64,000 nt of DNA from Gordonia alkanivorans NBRC 16433 (GCF_000225505.1 NZ_BACI01000056.1:148440-212439); one strand, 5' to 3'; positions 8,738 to 17,808 are shown, numbered from the stretch's first letter. Numbers and translations: made by a program. The notes: generated by a model from the letters alone, not told the origin.

Positions 8738-8762
8738 AAACGGTTTTCGAGGGTTTCCTCGT

Positions 8763-9686
8763 CTAACGCAGAGTGACCTGGCGGCCGCGGATGCCGTCGC
8801 GCGAACTGCGCTCGGCGATGGTCAGCTCCGAGGAGTCGGCAAGCGCCTCGCCCAGCCACTGGTCGAGCTGATTGAGACCCGCCTGCCACTCCTCGTGGTG
8901 CATCTCGCTGTCGAGGTCGAACACCGGGACCAGCAGCCCGTGGGTGCGGAACGACCCCGCGAAGCGCGAGCCCTCACCCATCGTCAGACGCCCGGCCGCA
9001 TGCAGGCGGGCCATCGCGGCCATGAGGTCGTCCTCGGGCTCGGGACGAATCCACCGCAGATGTGCCCGCTCGCCGGCATCGACCCACCACGGGGCGCCGG
9101 AACCGCTGTCGACGACGAGGCGCGCGGTCGGCAGCACGGAATCGTTGGCGCGCTCGAACATCGGGGCGATCTCGGCAGGAACCTCGGTGCCCTCCGGGAA
9201 CCACCACGAGAAGTCCTGGTGCACGGTGATGTCCAGGACCGCGTCGGCCTTCAGCACCTCGTCGAGCGAGGGGGATTCGTCGGCGGCTTCCAGATCGAAC
9301 TCGCTACCGGCGTCTGCGTGGGCTGCCCAGGCGATCGCGGCCGCCAGTTCGACGGGGAGCGCCATTCGGTCGGGCTCTGTCTGCAACCCGACCAAACCCT
9401 CTGTCGCGCCACCGGATTCACGTGCGAGTGCAGGCCCGGCACCCGGCAGGATCGTCACGATGGAGACGTCGTTGCGCGTGTCGGCAGGCTCCGTCAGCTC
9501 GAGACGTGCGGTCGCCGATGCGACGAAGGTCCGCAGTGCGACGAAGTCGCACTCGGAGGCCAGCCCCGCGAAGGGGCGCGGCGGCGGTGCCATCGACGCC
9601 GCCTGCCGAGCCTTACGAGCGGCGACCCGCTCGGCGCGATTGCTTCCCGGGCGGGGTCCACTGCCCCGCTTGCTCTTCTTGCCCAT
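8763..9686 (-). CDS. DUF5926 family protein
   Basis: A 307-residue cytoplasmic protein that opens with a very basic segment (MGKKSKRGSGPRPGSNRAER) and continues into a region beginning RPFAGLASECDFVALRTFV, the pattern I associate with actinobacterial DUF5926. No signal peptide, membrane helix or catalytic motif is evident; the basic N-terminus could bind nucleic acid. Its function is not known. It converges on ferritin across a hairpin and ends just before that terminator. Confidence 0.7.
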   Translation of the reverse strand: MGKKSKRGSGPRPGSNRAERVAARKARQAASMAPPPRPFAGLASECDFVALRTFVASATARLELTEPADTRNDVSIVTILPGAGPALARESGGATEGLVGLQTEPDRMALPVELAAAIAWAAHADAGSEFDLEAADESPSLDEVLKADAVLDITVHQDFSWWFPEGTEVPAEIAPMFERANDSVLPTARLVVDSGSGAPWWVDAGERAHLRWIRPEPEDDLMAAMARLHAAGRLTMGEGSRFAGSFRTHGLLVPVFDLDSEMHHEEWQAGLNQLDQWLGEALADSSELTIAERSSRDGIRGRQVTLR

Positions 9687-9745
9687 CGGTCCACTCTCTC
9701 ACGAGCCGCTCACCGCGCCGAGAAGCCCGGGCAGGAGAAGGCCGC

Positions 9746-10555
9746 TCAGTCGACGGTGACCAGCCAGTCGCGGACCCTGGCCGGGTGGTTGGTGGCCAGC
9801 CAGCGCACTCCGAGGTCGGCGCAGAGCTGGACGTCCACCAGTTCGTCGACGGTCCAGCAGTATGTCACGCGTCCGGCCGCGGCGGCGCGGTCGACGAGAT
9901 CCGGGTACTGCCGCAGGGTCATCACCGAGGGACCGATCCCCGTGGCCCCGACGGCGGTCGCCGCACTGCCACCGAGTACTCGGGCGGTGTCGCCCAGCAA
10001 AATGGTCGGGAGCATCGGGGCATGGCGACGGATGCGCCAGACGCCGGCGGAGGAGAACGAGATGACCACGGCGCGACTGTGATCGGCCGACGGCGGGGTG
10101 GCCACGCCGAACTCGTGGAGGATCTCGAGGAGCTTCTGCTCGACGAGACTGCCGAACCGAACGGGATGTTTGGTCTCGATGAACAACCGGACCGGGCGGC
10201 GCCAGTCCAGGGTGAGCGTGAGCAGCTCCCGAAGCGTCAGGATCGACGCGGGGTCGCCCGCGGAATGCCAACTCCCGAAATCGAGTTCGCGGAGCTGGGC
10301 CAGCGTCATCTCGCTGACGATGCCGGAACCGTCCGACGTGCGGTCGACGGTCCGGTCGTGCACACAGACGAGCTCGTGATCGGCGGTGAGCCGAACATCG
10401 CACTCGAGTCCGTCCGCGCCCTGCGCGAGTGCGAGCTCGTATGCGGCCAGGGTGTGTTCCGGACGGTCCCCGGAGGCGCCGCGGTGCGCGACCACCGCGG
10501 GCTTACCCGAACGCGACACCTTCTCGGCCGCACCCACGTTCACACCTGAGTTCAT
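9746..10555 (-). CDS. glpQ: Glycerophosphodiester phosphodiesterase
   Basis: A 269-residue GDPD enzyme that hydrolyses glycerophosphodiesters to glycerol 3-phosphate and an alcohol. Catalytic landmarks are VVAHRGASGDRPEHTLAA near residue 20, the metal-binding GLECDVRLTAD and the second histidine in LVCVHDRTVDRTSDG. No signal peptide is seen, so a cytoplasmic enzyme is likely, as for Rv3842c (GlpQ1). The ATG overlaps the TGA of the upstream gene by four bases (ATGA), so it is the last gene of a three-gene coupled operon. A longer upstream start would lie wholly inside the preceding gene and is rejected. Confidence 0.9.
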   Translation of the reverse strand: MNSGVNVGAAEKVSRSGKPAVVAHRGASGDRPEHTLAAYELALAQGADGLECDVRLTADHELVCVHDRTVDRTSDGSGIVSEMTLAQLRELDFGSWHSAGDPASILTLRELLTLTLDWRRPVRLFIETKHPVRFGSLVEQKLLEILHEFGVATPPSADHSRAVVISFSSAGVWRIRRHAPMLPTILLGDTARVLGGSAATAVGATGIGPSVMTLRQYPDLVDRAAAAGRVTYCWTVDELVDVQLCADLGVRWLATNHPARVRDWLVTVD

Positions 10556-11547
10556 CCGACCGCCACCCACCTTCTCTTCGGGACCGGGACCGCCGTGGCG
10601 GCGTCGAACAGCACCGGCACACGGCGCGCCGTCCAGAAGGCGAAGGCGGCCGACACGGCCGCGCTGATGATCACCATGGCGAGCGCGTTGGCCCCGGTCT
10701 GCACCGAGTCCGAACCCAACGCGACGACTCGGGCGACCAGCGCCAGTACGGCGGTGACGGTGACGACCACCCACGCGACCCACAGCCGGCGGACCCGGCG
10801 GCCGACACGTTCGGCGTCGAGGGACGGATCGTGGGCCACGCGCAGGGCCACGACCTCGCCCAGCACGAGCGGCGCACCGACCAGGTTCACCAGTGGGACC
10901 CCCACCAGGACCCCGACCCACAGCGGACGCCTCGGGTCGAGGAGTCGGGCTTCCTCATAGGCACCGGCCCGCAGGTCCATCACCCAGCGGATGAACGCGA
11001 GGGTCGCCCACACATAGGCCAGGAGAGCAGCGACCCCCACGAACACGATCATCCAGTCGGAGACCACGATCAACGGGTTCGGGAGCGGCTGCGTGCGGTT
11101 GACGGCCAACAGGATATAGCGCAACAGGTGGATGACCGCCGACGCCGCGAGTGCCGTCCCGGCCACGACGAGCGCGAACAGCAGGCGTGCCCGCGAGGCG
11201 TCGATCCGATCGTGCGTCGCGTCAGCGGTCACCGGCTCGTCGCGCAGACCCCAGGTCGGGATGTAGACGTAGCGGGGGATGAGACGCGGACCGCGCGGGC
11301 CCGACGGTCCGCGGCGGCTGGGGATGGCCTCGGGAGGACGCCGCGCGACCCACCGCACGTTACGGCCCCGGTACAGCCGGCCGGTCGGCGCCGTACGGGG
11401 CGGCGCGTGGGTCGCCGGGCGCGCGGGTGCCGCCATCGCACGAGAGACGTCGTCGACGACGCTCAGCGGGCCACCACAGCGAGGACAGTGCTCGCGCCCG
11501 GGACGGTGCGGCGCCTGGATGCGGCACCGCGGACAGAGGTCGATCAT
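10552..11547 (-). CDS. Zinc-ribbon DUF4328-like membrane protein
   Basis: A 331-residue membrane protein. The N-terminus has a zinc-ribbon-like CPRC...CPRC pair within the first 25 residues, then about 90 residues rich in Pro and Arg, then roughly six hydrophobic segments (for instance LLFALVVAGTALAASAVIHL and WMIVFVGVAALLAYVWATLA) resembling DUF4328. The place next to glpQ recalls the transmembrane protein Rv3843c. Its ATG shares a base with the rhodanese stop (TGATG), and its own stop overlaps glpQ. Function unknown. Confidence 0.72.
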   Translation of the reverse strand: MIDLCPRCRIQAPHRPGREHCPRCGGPLSVVDDVSRAMAAPARPATHAPPRTAPTGRLYRGRNVRWVARRPPEAIPSRRGPSGPRGPRLIPRYVYIPTWGLRDEPVTADATHDRIDASRARLLFALVVAGTALAASAVIHLLRYILLAVNRTQPLPNPLIVVSDWMIVFVGVAALLAYVWATLAFIRWVMDLRAGAYEEARLLDPRRPLWVGVLVGVPLVNLVGAPLVLGEVVALRVAHDPSLDAERVGRRVRRLWVAWVVVTVTAVLALVARVVALGSDSVQTGANALAMVIISAAVSAAFAFWTARRVPVLFDAATAVPVPKRRWVAVG

Positions 11548-11909
11548 CAGTGGGCGTCGCCCCCGCCGTCCCTGACGCCGAACTCGACGGGCTTGCCGTG
11601 CTCCTGCCAGGCGAGCATCCCGCCGCGCACACAGATGCCGTCGTATCCCACCTGCGCGAGGTATTGCAGCACCCGCATCGAGCGACCGCTCGAATGACAC
11701 ACCACATAGAGGTCGGCGTCGGGGTCGAGTTCGCCGAACCGACCCGGTATCTCGGCCATCGGGATGTGGAGAGCGCCGCGGATGTGTCCGTTCGCCCATT
11801 CGTCGTCCTCACGGACGTCGAGCATCACCGCGTCGGCCGTCTGCGTGAAGTCGTCCGGCAAATCGGTCACCGGCACCTGCGTGATGTCGCCCATGGTCAC
11901 GATTTCCAT
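11547..11909 (-). CDS. Rhodanese-like domain protein
   Basis: A 120-residue single-domain rhodanese. The active-site loop is CHSSGRS with Cys71, and LDVREDDEWANGHIRGALHIP is the usual N-terminal CH2 motif. Such proteins carry a persulfide sulfur in the cytoplasm; the acceptor is unknown. It is the first gene of the operon running into the zinc-ribbon protein (TGATG overlap) and glpQ. An in-frame ATG at 11894 is an alternative start. The DnaA-box-rich region lies directly upstream. Confidence 0.85.
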   Translation of the reverse strand: MEIVTMGDITQVPVTDLPDDFTQTADAVMLDVREDDEWANGHIRGALHIPMAEIPGRFGELDPDADLYVVCHSSGRSMRVLQYLAQVGYDGICVRGGMLAWQEHGKPVEFGVRDGGGDAH

Positions 11910-12299
11910 GGTGGCACAGTCCAGGCGCAGCGCGTGTCACGTCATCTCCCGAGCCAGTTCTCAGCAGTGCGGTGAAGATCACCTTCGATGTCGTACAGAC
12001 CGCCCGAAGCGGCCTATGCTGACCATCATAGTTTTATCCACATGCCTCGAATGGACAGCTGTCCATAATCCGCACCTCACCGTCAACCTGGGGATGAGGC
12101 TGTGGAAACTGTGGAAAAACCCTGGCCAAAGGCCCTCCCTATGTGACTGGCATCACTCGTTTGGGCCAATGTGCGCGTAGGAAATTCACGAAACTGCAGG
12201 CGTCGACCGGTGGTGCATTTTCTTACAGTGCACACACCTGTGGATAACGTGGGGACAAACCCTTGGGGAAACCCCCCGAACCGGGTCTGGTATTACCCC
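11910..12299. promoter_or_regulatory. Gene-free region with a cluster of DnaA-box-like sites
   Basis: This 390-base stretch between the rhodanese gene and sppA holds no convincing gene. It has TTATCCACA at 12034-12042 (perfect), TTTTCCACA on the other strand at 12110-12118, a one-mismatch box directly next to it at 12101-12109, a second perfect TTATCCACA on the minus strand at 12239-12247, and TTGTCCCCA on the minus strand at 12250-12258. A 16-bp palindrome, ATGGACAGCTGTCCAT, lies at 12051-12066. The region is less GC-rich than its surroundings. It may be a DnaA-binding locus or a DnaA-controlled promoter; it is probably not oriC, since dnaA and dnaN are not here. Confidence 0.65.
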
Positions 12300-13163
12300 T
12301 CAGTCACGGTGTAAAAACCCCGTCCGCACCGCGGGCGCGCGGTCGATCGCAGCCATCACGCCCGTCGTGACGCTCTCGGCCAGCCCGGAGACGGACATCT
12401 GGTTGCCCACCAGACGCGCCAGCAGCGGCTTGGGTGCCTCGATGACGGTGATCTCCGCATCGGGGTACCGCTCGGCCACCACCGAACGCATGACGCCGAT
12501 GCCGTCGACGAGACCGAGTTCGGCGGCCCGGTGCCCGACCCAGACGTCTCCGTTGAAGAGTTCCTCGTCGGACGCCGTCAGCTTCTTGCCCCGACGCTGC
12601 CGCACCCATGCGATGAACGCCTCGTGCAGCTGCCCCTGGAGGCCCTTCAGCCATTCGACGTCCTCGGCCACCTCCGGCGAGAAGGTGTCGAGCCGGGCCT
12701 TGTTCTCCCCCGTCGCGTAGAGACGACGCTGCACGCCGAACCGGTCGAGAAGTGCCGAGAAGCCGAATCCCGAGGACACCACTCCGATGGAGCCGACGAT
12801 CGACGTGTGAGCGGCGTAGATCTCGTCCGCCGCGCAGGCGACCCAGTAGCCGCCGGACGCCGCGACGTCCTCGCAGAAGGCCAGGACCGGCACGCCCTTC
12901 TCCGCGGACAGCTGACGGATGCGCTCGGCGATGTACTCCGACTGCGCCGGCGAACCGCCGGGCGAATTGATCACGACGACGACGGCCTTGAGCCGTTCGG
13001 TGGCGAACGCCCGCTTGAGTACCGGCTCGACCGTGTCGGTGGTCAGCCCGTGTTTGCCCATCCCGGCCGCGCCGATCGGACCGTCGAGTCGAACCACCGC
13101 GACGTGCTCGGCACGCGACTTCGCGAACTTCTTGCCCACCGCCGCCAGCGGTCCTGCAGTCAT
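12300..13163 (-). CDS. sppA: S49 family signal peptide peptidase SppA-type
   Basis: A 287-residue serine protease of the S49 (ClpP-fold) family, which degrades signal peptides and other membrane-associated peptides. The nucleophile is Ser103 in DVAASGGYWVA and the general base is probably Lys155 in YATGENKARLDTFSP; INSPGGSPAQS is the oxyanion strand. The length fits the short single-domain actinobacterial form. No clear N-terminal membrane helix is visible, so membrane association is uncertain. The rhodanese operon and this gene run the same way, with the DnaA-box region between them lying downstream of sppA. Confidence 0.88.
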   Translation of the reverse strand: MTAGPLAAVGKKFAKSRAEHVAVVRLDGPIGAAGMGKHGLTTDTVEPVLKRAFATERLKAVVVVINSPGGSPAQSEYIAERIRQLSAEKGVPVLAFCEDVAASGGYWVACAADEIYAAHTSIVGSIGVVSSGFGFSALLDRFGVQRRLYATGENKARLDTFSPEVAEDVEWLKGLQGQLHEAFIAWVRQRRGKKLTASDEELFNGDVWVGHRAAELGLVDGIGVMRSVVAERYPDAEITVIEAPKPLLARLVGNQMSVSGLAESVTTGVMAAIDRAPAVRTGFLHRD

Positions 13164-13263
13164 CTGCCCGAGTCTAGTGGCGGTTCACCGGTTCCGGTTT
13201 CGGGCTGGGCTGCCCACGCATTCTGCAGCGCACCGGGTGCACTCGCGCCGTAGACTCTCCCGC

Positions 13264-14031
13264 GTGCAGGTCAGGTGGCTCAGCGCATTCCTCGATTTCC
13301 CCGCCGACGAGTTCGGCAGCGAGGTGACCTTCTGGCGTGCGATCGCGGGCAGCACCGTGTCGCCGCCGCGCGGCGAACACCGCGAGTTCGCCTCCCTCGA
13401 ACCGTTCAACGGCGACCCTCACCTCCGAGTGCAACGGGTCGACGACGGTCCGGGCGGGGTCCACCTCGACATCCACACCGACGACCCTCTGGCCGCGGCC
13501 GACGAAGCGGTGGGACTCGGGGCGACGCTGAACCACGACGCCGGCACCCACGTCGTCCTCCGTTCGCCCGCCGGTTTCGTGTTCTGCCTGGTGCCGTGGG
13601 CGGGAGAGTCAAAACGGTCCCGGCCGATCCGGTGGCCAGGTGACGCCATCAGCATCATCGACCAGTTGTGCATCGACATACCCGCAGCCGACTTCGACGC
13701 CGAGGTCGAGTTCTGGACGGCGCTGACCGGCTGGCCGCCCAAGCCACCCGAATCCCGACCCGAACTCGTGGCACTGCGCCGCGACCCCGCGATCACCACC
13801 GGAATCCTGTTGCAGCGCAGGCAATCCGATCCGGACACGCCTGGACCCGAAGGCTCGTCGACGGCAACCGGGCACCTCGACCTCGCGACCAACTCGGTCC
13901 CCGACGAGGTGGCACGCCACGAGGGATGGGGCGCTCGCGCGATCGAGCACCACCCGCACTGGACGACGATGGTCGACCCGATGGGACGCCCGTACTGCAT
14001 CACCTCGCGCAATCCGCGGACGGGCGACTGA
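13264..14031 (+). CDS. VOC family protein with two glyoxalase-like domains
   Basis: A 255-residue protein made of two tandem vicinal-oxygen-chelate half-domains: residues 1 to about 120, and about 128 to 252 starting with DQLCIDIPAADFDAEVEFW, followed by GWPPKPPESRPELVALRR. Proteins with this layout are often antibiotic-binding or dioxygenase-like, but the metal ligands cannot be assigned with confidence. The GTG at 13264 is chosen because TAGACT (13251-13256) lies 7 bases upstream, a leaderless arrangement, and because the domain begins there. It converges on the winged-helix gene with two bases between stops. Confidence 0.75.
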   Translation: MQVRWLSAFLDFPADEFGSEVTFWRAIAGSTVSPPRGEHREFASLEPFNGDPHLRVQRVDDGPGGVHLDIHTDDPLAAADEAVGLGATLNHDAGTHVVLRSPAGFVFCLVPWAGESKRSRPIRWPGDAISIIDQLCIDIPAADFDAEVEFWTALTGWPPKPPESRPELVALRRDPAITTGILLQRRQSDPDTPGPEGSSTATGHLDLATNSVPDEVARHEGWGARAIEHHPHWTTMVDPMGRPYCITSRNPRTGD

Positions 14032-14033
14032 GC

Positions 14034-15107
14034 TCAGGGAGCAGAGAGGAACGCGCGCAGTCTCTCGACCTCGGCGTCGATCTCCCGTTCCTCGGTTTTC
14101 GTGACCTCCCGCAGCATCTCGATCCGTATCCCGCCGTCGCCGTCGAGATGCCATGTGCCGACGAGGAATCCGTCGGCGAAGACGAACCCCGGCGAGCGGC
14201 CGTTGGGTGTCACGGTCCGCCGGAACAACTCCGGGTCGGCGACGCGGACACGGTCGGCCGAGACGCCGATGACATGGTCGAACGGCGCCACGAGTCGGGC
14301 CGGGGCGGGAGTGTCAGGATCGGCGAAGCCGAGTCCGTCGAGATCGTAGAGGGTCTCGCCGTGCGGACCGGTCAGCCGGACGAGTTCCCAGTCGGCCTCC
14401 ATCTTCTCCACGAGTGACCTCAGGCCGGTCATGCCCGCCCACGTCTGGATGGCCTTGACGGTGGCGGGCCCGAAACCGCGGAGGTACAGGCGGATCAGGT
14501 CCGCCCGCGCGTCCTCGCCCTCGACCGCCGGTGCACCCGGACCGGCCCATTCGTCGAACAACCGGTAGGTGGGCGCCCCGCGGCCCCGCCAGAGTCCGCG
14601 CGGCGGTACCTGCACGAGTGGGAGTCCACAACGGGCGATCCCGGTGAGGGTGGACGGGTTCTCCGCCGGATGCCGATGCGCCAGTTGCGTTCCCAGGTCC
14701 GTGCCGGAGAGTTCACGGCCGGTCAGGAGTTCGGCGGCATCGGCGATCACCCGCGACGGATCGGCCTCCACCAGCCTCGGGACGTGCGCCTCGGCGATCT
14801 CGCGCCGGAGGATCGGCTCGGCGAGCGGCCGTATCCACCGGGCATCCTCGGCGTCGATGAGGAACACCGTGGAGCGCAGCAACGCGATCCGCACGACCTC
14901 GCGCTCGGTGAGCAACTCGTCGAGTTCGGCCGGATCGAATCCCTCGACGCGGGACCACAATCCGAAGAACGCGGCACGCGGGTCCTGGGATTGCATGCCG
15001 ACGCATCGGTCCAGCACCTCGATCGCGTCCTCGTCGACGCGTTCCAGCAGGTGCTGGCGGGACAGCAGGGTGCGGTTCCACTGCCGCAGTGTGATCGGCT
15101 CGGACAC
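14034..15107 (-). CDS. Winged-helix DNA-binding domain protein (AlkZ-like, DUF1006 family)
   Basis: A 357-residue protein of the winged-helix HTH_42/AlkZ family. It opens with TLRQWNRTLLSRQHLLER and has the conserved CVGMQSQDPRAAFFGLWSR segment and LRSTVFLIDAEDARW, all typical of this family, whose founding member AlkZ is a DNA glycosylase that unhooks interstrand crosslinks. The catalytic Q-x-Q of true AlkZ may correspond to MQSQ here. The start is taken as GTG at 15107, one base after the msrA stop, because no ATG precedes the conserved N-terminus. It is coupled to msrA, so a role in damage repair is plausible. Confidence 0.75.
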   Translation of the reverse strand: MSEPITLRQWNRTLLSRQHLLERVDEDAIEVLDRCVGMQSQDPRAAFFGLWSRVEGFDPAELDELLTEREVVRIALLRSTVFLIDAEDARWIRPLAEPILRREIAEAHVPRLVEADPSRVIADAAELLTGRELSGTDLGTQLAHRHPAENPSTLTGIARCGLPLVQVPPRGLWRGRGAPTYRLFDEWAGPGAPAVEGEDARADLIRLYLRGFGPATVKAIQTWAGMTGLRSLVEKMEADWELVRLTGPHGETLYDLDGLGFADPDTPAPARLVAPFDHVIGVSADRVRVADPELFRRTVTPNGRSPGFVFADGFLVGTWHLDGDGGIRIEMLREVTKTEEREIDAEVERLRAFLSAP

Positions 15108-15108
15108 C

Positions 15109-15822
15109 TCAGGCGGGGTAGCCGATTCCGGTCGCCGCGTGGCAGCGATAACCGTGCGGGTTCTTCGCCAGGTACTGCTGGTGGTGATCCTCCGCGTAAT
15201 AGAAGTGTCCGTCGCCCGCGGCGGCGAGAGGCTTGATCTCGGTGGCGATGGGGCCGAGACCGGCGGCATCGAGCGCGGTCTGGAACTTCGCCGCCGACTC
15301 CACGACGATCGCGGCGTCGTCGTCGGAGAGGGTGTAGACCGCCGACCGGTACTGGGTCCCGATGTCGTTACCCTGACGCATCTCCTGGGTCGGATCGTGC
15401 GACTCCCAGAAGATCTTGAGGATTCCCTCGAGGTCGATGACCGTCGGGTCGAAGACGACGAGCGTCGACTCGGTGTGGCCGGTGCGCGCGGTGCAGGTCT
15501 CCTCGTAGGTCGGGTTGGGCGTGTGACCACCCGCGTAACCGACCGCGGTCGTGTGCACGCCCGGGACCTGCCAGAAGATCTCCTCGATCCCCCAGAAGCA
15601 GCCACCCGCCAGGATCACCGCGGACAGACCGTCGTCGAAGGAGCCGATACCGCCGTTGCCGAAGGAGCCGTCGGCCTCCGGCCGCCCACGCATGGGGGTC
15701 TCCAGGACCAGATGGACTCCGGGGACCGTGATCTCGGTGTCGCGTCCGGGTAGTGCGGAGTCGGCCGCGATGAGTTCCTGCTTGTGCGAACTGGCGGCGA
15801 AGAGCTGGTCTAGCCAAGACAT
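15109..15822 (-). CDS. msrA: Peptide-methionine (S)-S-oxide reductase
   Basis: A 237-residue MsrA, which reduces methionine-S-sulfoxide in proteins and free methionine. The active-site motif is GGCFWGIEE with Cys75, and [19 protein letters not shown] and [12 protein letters not shown] follow as usual. The first 65 residues form the N-terminal extension common to actinobacterial forms. The nearby superoxide dismutase gene suits an oxidative-stress setting. The downstream winged-helix gene starts one base after its stop. Confidence 0.93.
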   Translation of the reverse strand: MSWLDQLFAASSHKQELIAADSALPGRDTEITVPGVHLVLETPMRGRPEADGSFGNGGIGSFDDGLSAVILAGGCFWGIEEIFWQVPGVHTTAVGYAGGHTPNPTYEETCTARTGHTESTLVVFDPTVIDLEGILKIFWESHDPTQEMRQGNDIGTQYRSAVYTLSDDDAAIVVESAAKFQTALDAAGLGPIATEIKPLAAAGDGHFYYAEDHHQQYLAKNPHGYRCHAATGIGYPA

Positions 15823-15866
15823 GCGCCAAGTCTACGCGCGCCGCCGGCCGTGTCCTGCTTCCCGAG

Positions 15867-15930
15867 TTGAGTCAGCCGTCCCAGTCTGTTTATGATGGCG
15901 GTCACATCCCGGCATGTGACACCTGTCACG
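15867..15930 (+). promoter_or_regulatory. Promoter with CRP-like operator before a small membrane protein
   Basis: A sigma70-type promoter is readable: TTGAGT at 15867-15872, an 18-base spacer and TATGAT at 15891-15896. Downstream at 15915-15930 is TGTGACACCTGTCACG, nine of ten matches to the CRP half-sites TGTGA-N6-TCACA. An overlapping inverted repeat GTCACAT...ATGTGAC spans 15901-15920. A CRP site placed after the -10 box would be expected to repress. Confidence 0.55.
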
Positions 15931-15996
15931 TACAGCCGAAGGCCCTCGGGCCGCCGACGCCGGAATGCCGAGCCGATCCGCTGATGAAAGGCGACA

Positions 15997-16149
15997 ATGG
16001 CGACGCACGCGACCGGAGACTATCGAGGTTCCCTCCGGACTCCGCGCGGCGCACCGCGCGCCAACTACGACGTGGCGAGAAGCTGCCGCACCATCGCGAT
16101 GAGCATCGTCGCACTGCTGGCCGTCATCGTTGCGCTCGCACTGATCTGA
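15997..16149 (+). CDS. Small single-pass membrane protein (50 residues)
   Basis: A short gene not easily called automatically. It encodes 50 residues: a polar, Arg-rich N-terminal half (MATHATGDYRGSLRTPRG) and one C-terminal membrane helix (MSIVALLAVIVALALI). AAAGG lies 7 bases before the ATG, and a promoter with a CRP-like site is seen upstream. The composition and layout suggest a tail-anchored small protein with the N-terminus in the cytoplasm. Its function is unknown; it sits between msrA (divergent) and sodA. Confidence 0.5.
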   Translation: MATHATGDYRGSLRTPRGAPRANYDVARSCRTIAMSIVALLAVIVALALI

Positions 16150-16347
16150 GCCGATCCCGGCATCTCGCCCGCGTGGACCGGCGTGAACGCCCGCCCGTGA
16201 TCTTCAACCGCACTTGATATTTCTTCGGGCCTGTTTGTTGCAATCACCCATGGTGTGGGGAAGGCTGGAACCATCCGCGTGGCGCCGACACAATCGGCGG
16301 ACCCACGTGTGAACAGGGAATACGAAAGCACCTCAGAGAGGAACATC

Positions 16348-16977
16348 GTGGCTGAATACACCTTGCCGGATCTGGATTACGACTACGCGGCACTGGAGCC
16401 GCACATCTCCGGCAGGATCATGGAGCTCCACCACAGCAAGCACCACGCGACCTATGTCAAGGGCGCCAACGACACCCTGGAGAAGCTGGCCGCGGCCCGC
16501 GAGGACGAGAGCATCGCCGGAAAGGTCTACGGACTGTCGGCCACCCTGTCCTTCCACCTGGGCGGCCACACCAACCACTCGATCTTCTGGAAGAACCTGT
16601 CGCCCAACGGCGGCGGCGAGCCCGAGGGTGACCTCGCGGCTGCGATCACCGAGCAGTTCGGTGGCTTCGACAAGTTCAAGGCCCACTTCACCGCCGCCGC
16701 CACCACCCTGCAGGGTTCGGGCTGGGCGATCCTGGGCTACGACACCATCGGTGGCAAGCTGGTCATCCTGCAGCTGACCGACCAGAGCGGCAACATCCCC
16801 GCCGCCATCATCCCGGTCGTCATGCTGGACATGTGGGAGCACGCCTTCTACCTCGACTACCAGAACGTCAAGCCGGACTACGTCAAGGCTTGGTGGAACG
16901 TGGTCAACTGGGCCGACGCCGGTGAGCGTTACGGTCGCGCGAAGACCCAGGGCAACGGCCTCATCGTGCCTGCCTGA
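16348..16977 (+). CDS. sodA: Superoxide dismutase (Mn/Fe)
   Basis: A 209-residue Mn/Fe superoxide dismutase. Metal ligands are His28 in [14 protein letters not shown], the histidine of [10 protein letters not shown] near residue 77, and the Asp and His of [13 protein letters not shown]. Start is GTG at 16348 with GAGAGG upstream; the longer frame to 16255 would add residues outside the family. There is no signal peptide, as in mycobacterial SodA, which leaves the cell by SecA2. Matches Rv3846 and its place in the conserved block. A strong terminator follows. Confidence 0.95.
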   Translation: MAEYTLPDLDYDYAALEPHISGRIMELHHSKHHATYVKGANDTLEKLAAAREDESIAGKVYGLSATLSFHLGGHTNHSIFWKNLSPNGGGEPEGDLAAAITEQFGGFDKFKAHFTAAATTLQGSGWAILGYDTIGGKLVILQLTDQSGNIPAAIIPVVMLDMWEHAFYLDYQNVKPDYVKAWWNVVNWADAGERYGRAKTQGNGLIVPA

Positions 16978-16997
16978 TCCTCCCTTCGCCAGATACC

Positions 16998-17033
16998 AAC
17001 GGCGCCGGTCACCTTCGGGTGGCCGGCGCCGTT
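16998..17033 (+). terminator. Hairpin terminator after sodA
   Basis: Arms AACGGCGCCGG and CCGGCGCCGTT with an inner CACC/GGTG pair and a TTCG loop form a long stem 21 bases after the sodA stop. It lies between sodA and the converging transporter gene. Confidence 0.82.
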
Positions 17034-17055
17034 CCTGTTCCGCGGGAGCGGGAGA

Positions 17056-17808
17056 TCAGAGGATCAGCGTCACGGCGACGGCCACACCGCAGGCGATAGC
17101 GATCACGATGAGCGCCAACAGATCTGCGCGGCCCGGGCGGGCCGGATGAGCCGTGAGCCGACCGGTACCGCCGCGGGCGGTGATCGCCTCGGCCATCTCC
17201 GCGCTACGGCGGAGCGCCGACGACATGGCGGCCGTGATGAGATCCATGATCCCCATCTCCGCCGACGGATGATCACTGCGCCCCTTTGCCGTCGGCCGCA
17301 GCTTGTGCGCGGCGCGCAGCATGCGCAACTCCTCGATCAGCAGCGGAAGACCCCTCAGGCACAACGCGATTGCGACGGCCCACTCGTCGACGGGTAGACG
17401 CAGCCGCCGGAGCGGTCGCATCAACCGGGCGATCGCCGGTGCGACGTCGGCCATCGGGGTGGTCCAGATGACAAGGATCGAACTCGCCACGAGGACGAGT
17501 GCGAGGGTCACCGCCCGGAGAAACACCAGCCCACCGTGCAGGCCGGCGAACGAGACGTTGAAGGCGACGCCGACACCGATCAGTCCCCAGAACCACCACG
17601 GCGGACGGGGGATGGCGCCCAACGGGATCCCGGCGATCAGGGCGGTGAGGATGACGATCGCGGCCACCATCCCCAGTGCCGGCCACGACGGCAGCACCCA
17701 GGTCATGATGCCGAGGATCAGCACGATCACCAGCTTGGTTCCCGCCCACAACCGGTGGACGAAGGAATCGCCGGGGACCTGCCGCAACGGAACCGTGCGC
17801 ATGGTCAT
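17056..17808 (-). CDS. ECF transporter T component (EcfT/CbiQ-like)
   Basis: A 250-residue membrane protein with about five hydrophobic segments, of the energy-coupling factor T family, which transmits ATPase motion to a substrate-binding S subunit. The ALRRSAEMAEAITARGG segment near residue 205 is the characteristic coupling helix (usual motif A-R-G). Its ATG overlaps the TGA of the ATPase gene by four bases, so the two form an operon, as do Rv2326c and Rv2325c of M. tuberculosis. No separate S gene is next to it, so the vitamin or metal carried is unknown. Confidence 0.83.
   Translation of the reverse strand: MTMRTVPLRQVPGDSFVHRLWAGTKLVIVLILGIMTWVLPSWPALGMVAAIVILTALIAGIPLGAIPRPPWWFWGLIGVGVAFNVSFAGLHGGLVFLRAVTLALVLVASSILVIWTTPMADVAPAIARLMRPLRRLRLPVDEWAVAIALCLRGLPLLIEELRMLRAAHKLRPTAKGRSDHPSAEMGIMDLITAAMSSALRRSAEMAEAITARGGTGRLTAHPARPGRADLLALIVIAIACGVAVAVTLIL

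Noticed and set aside
11910..12299. The region as chromosomal oriC
   Set aside because: No dnaA, dnaN, recF or gyr genes are near; box cluster is kept as a finding only.
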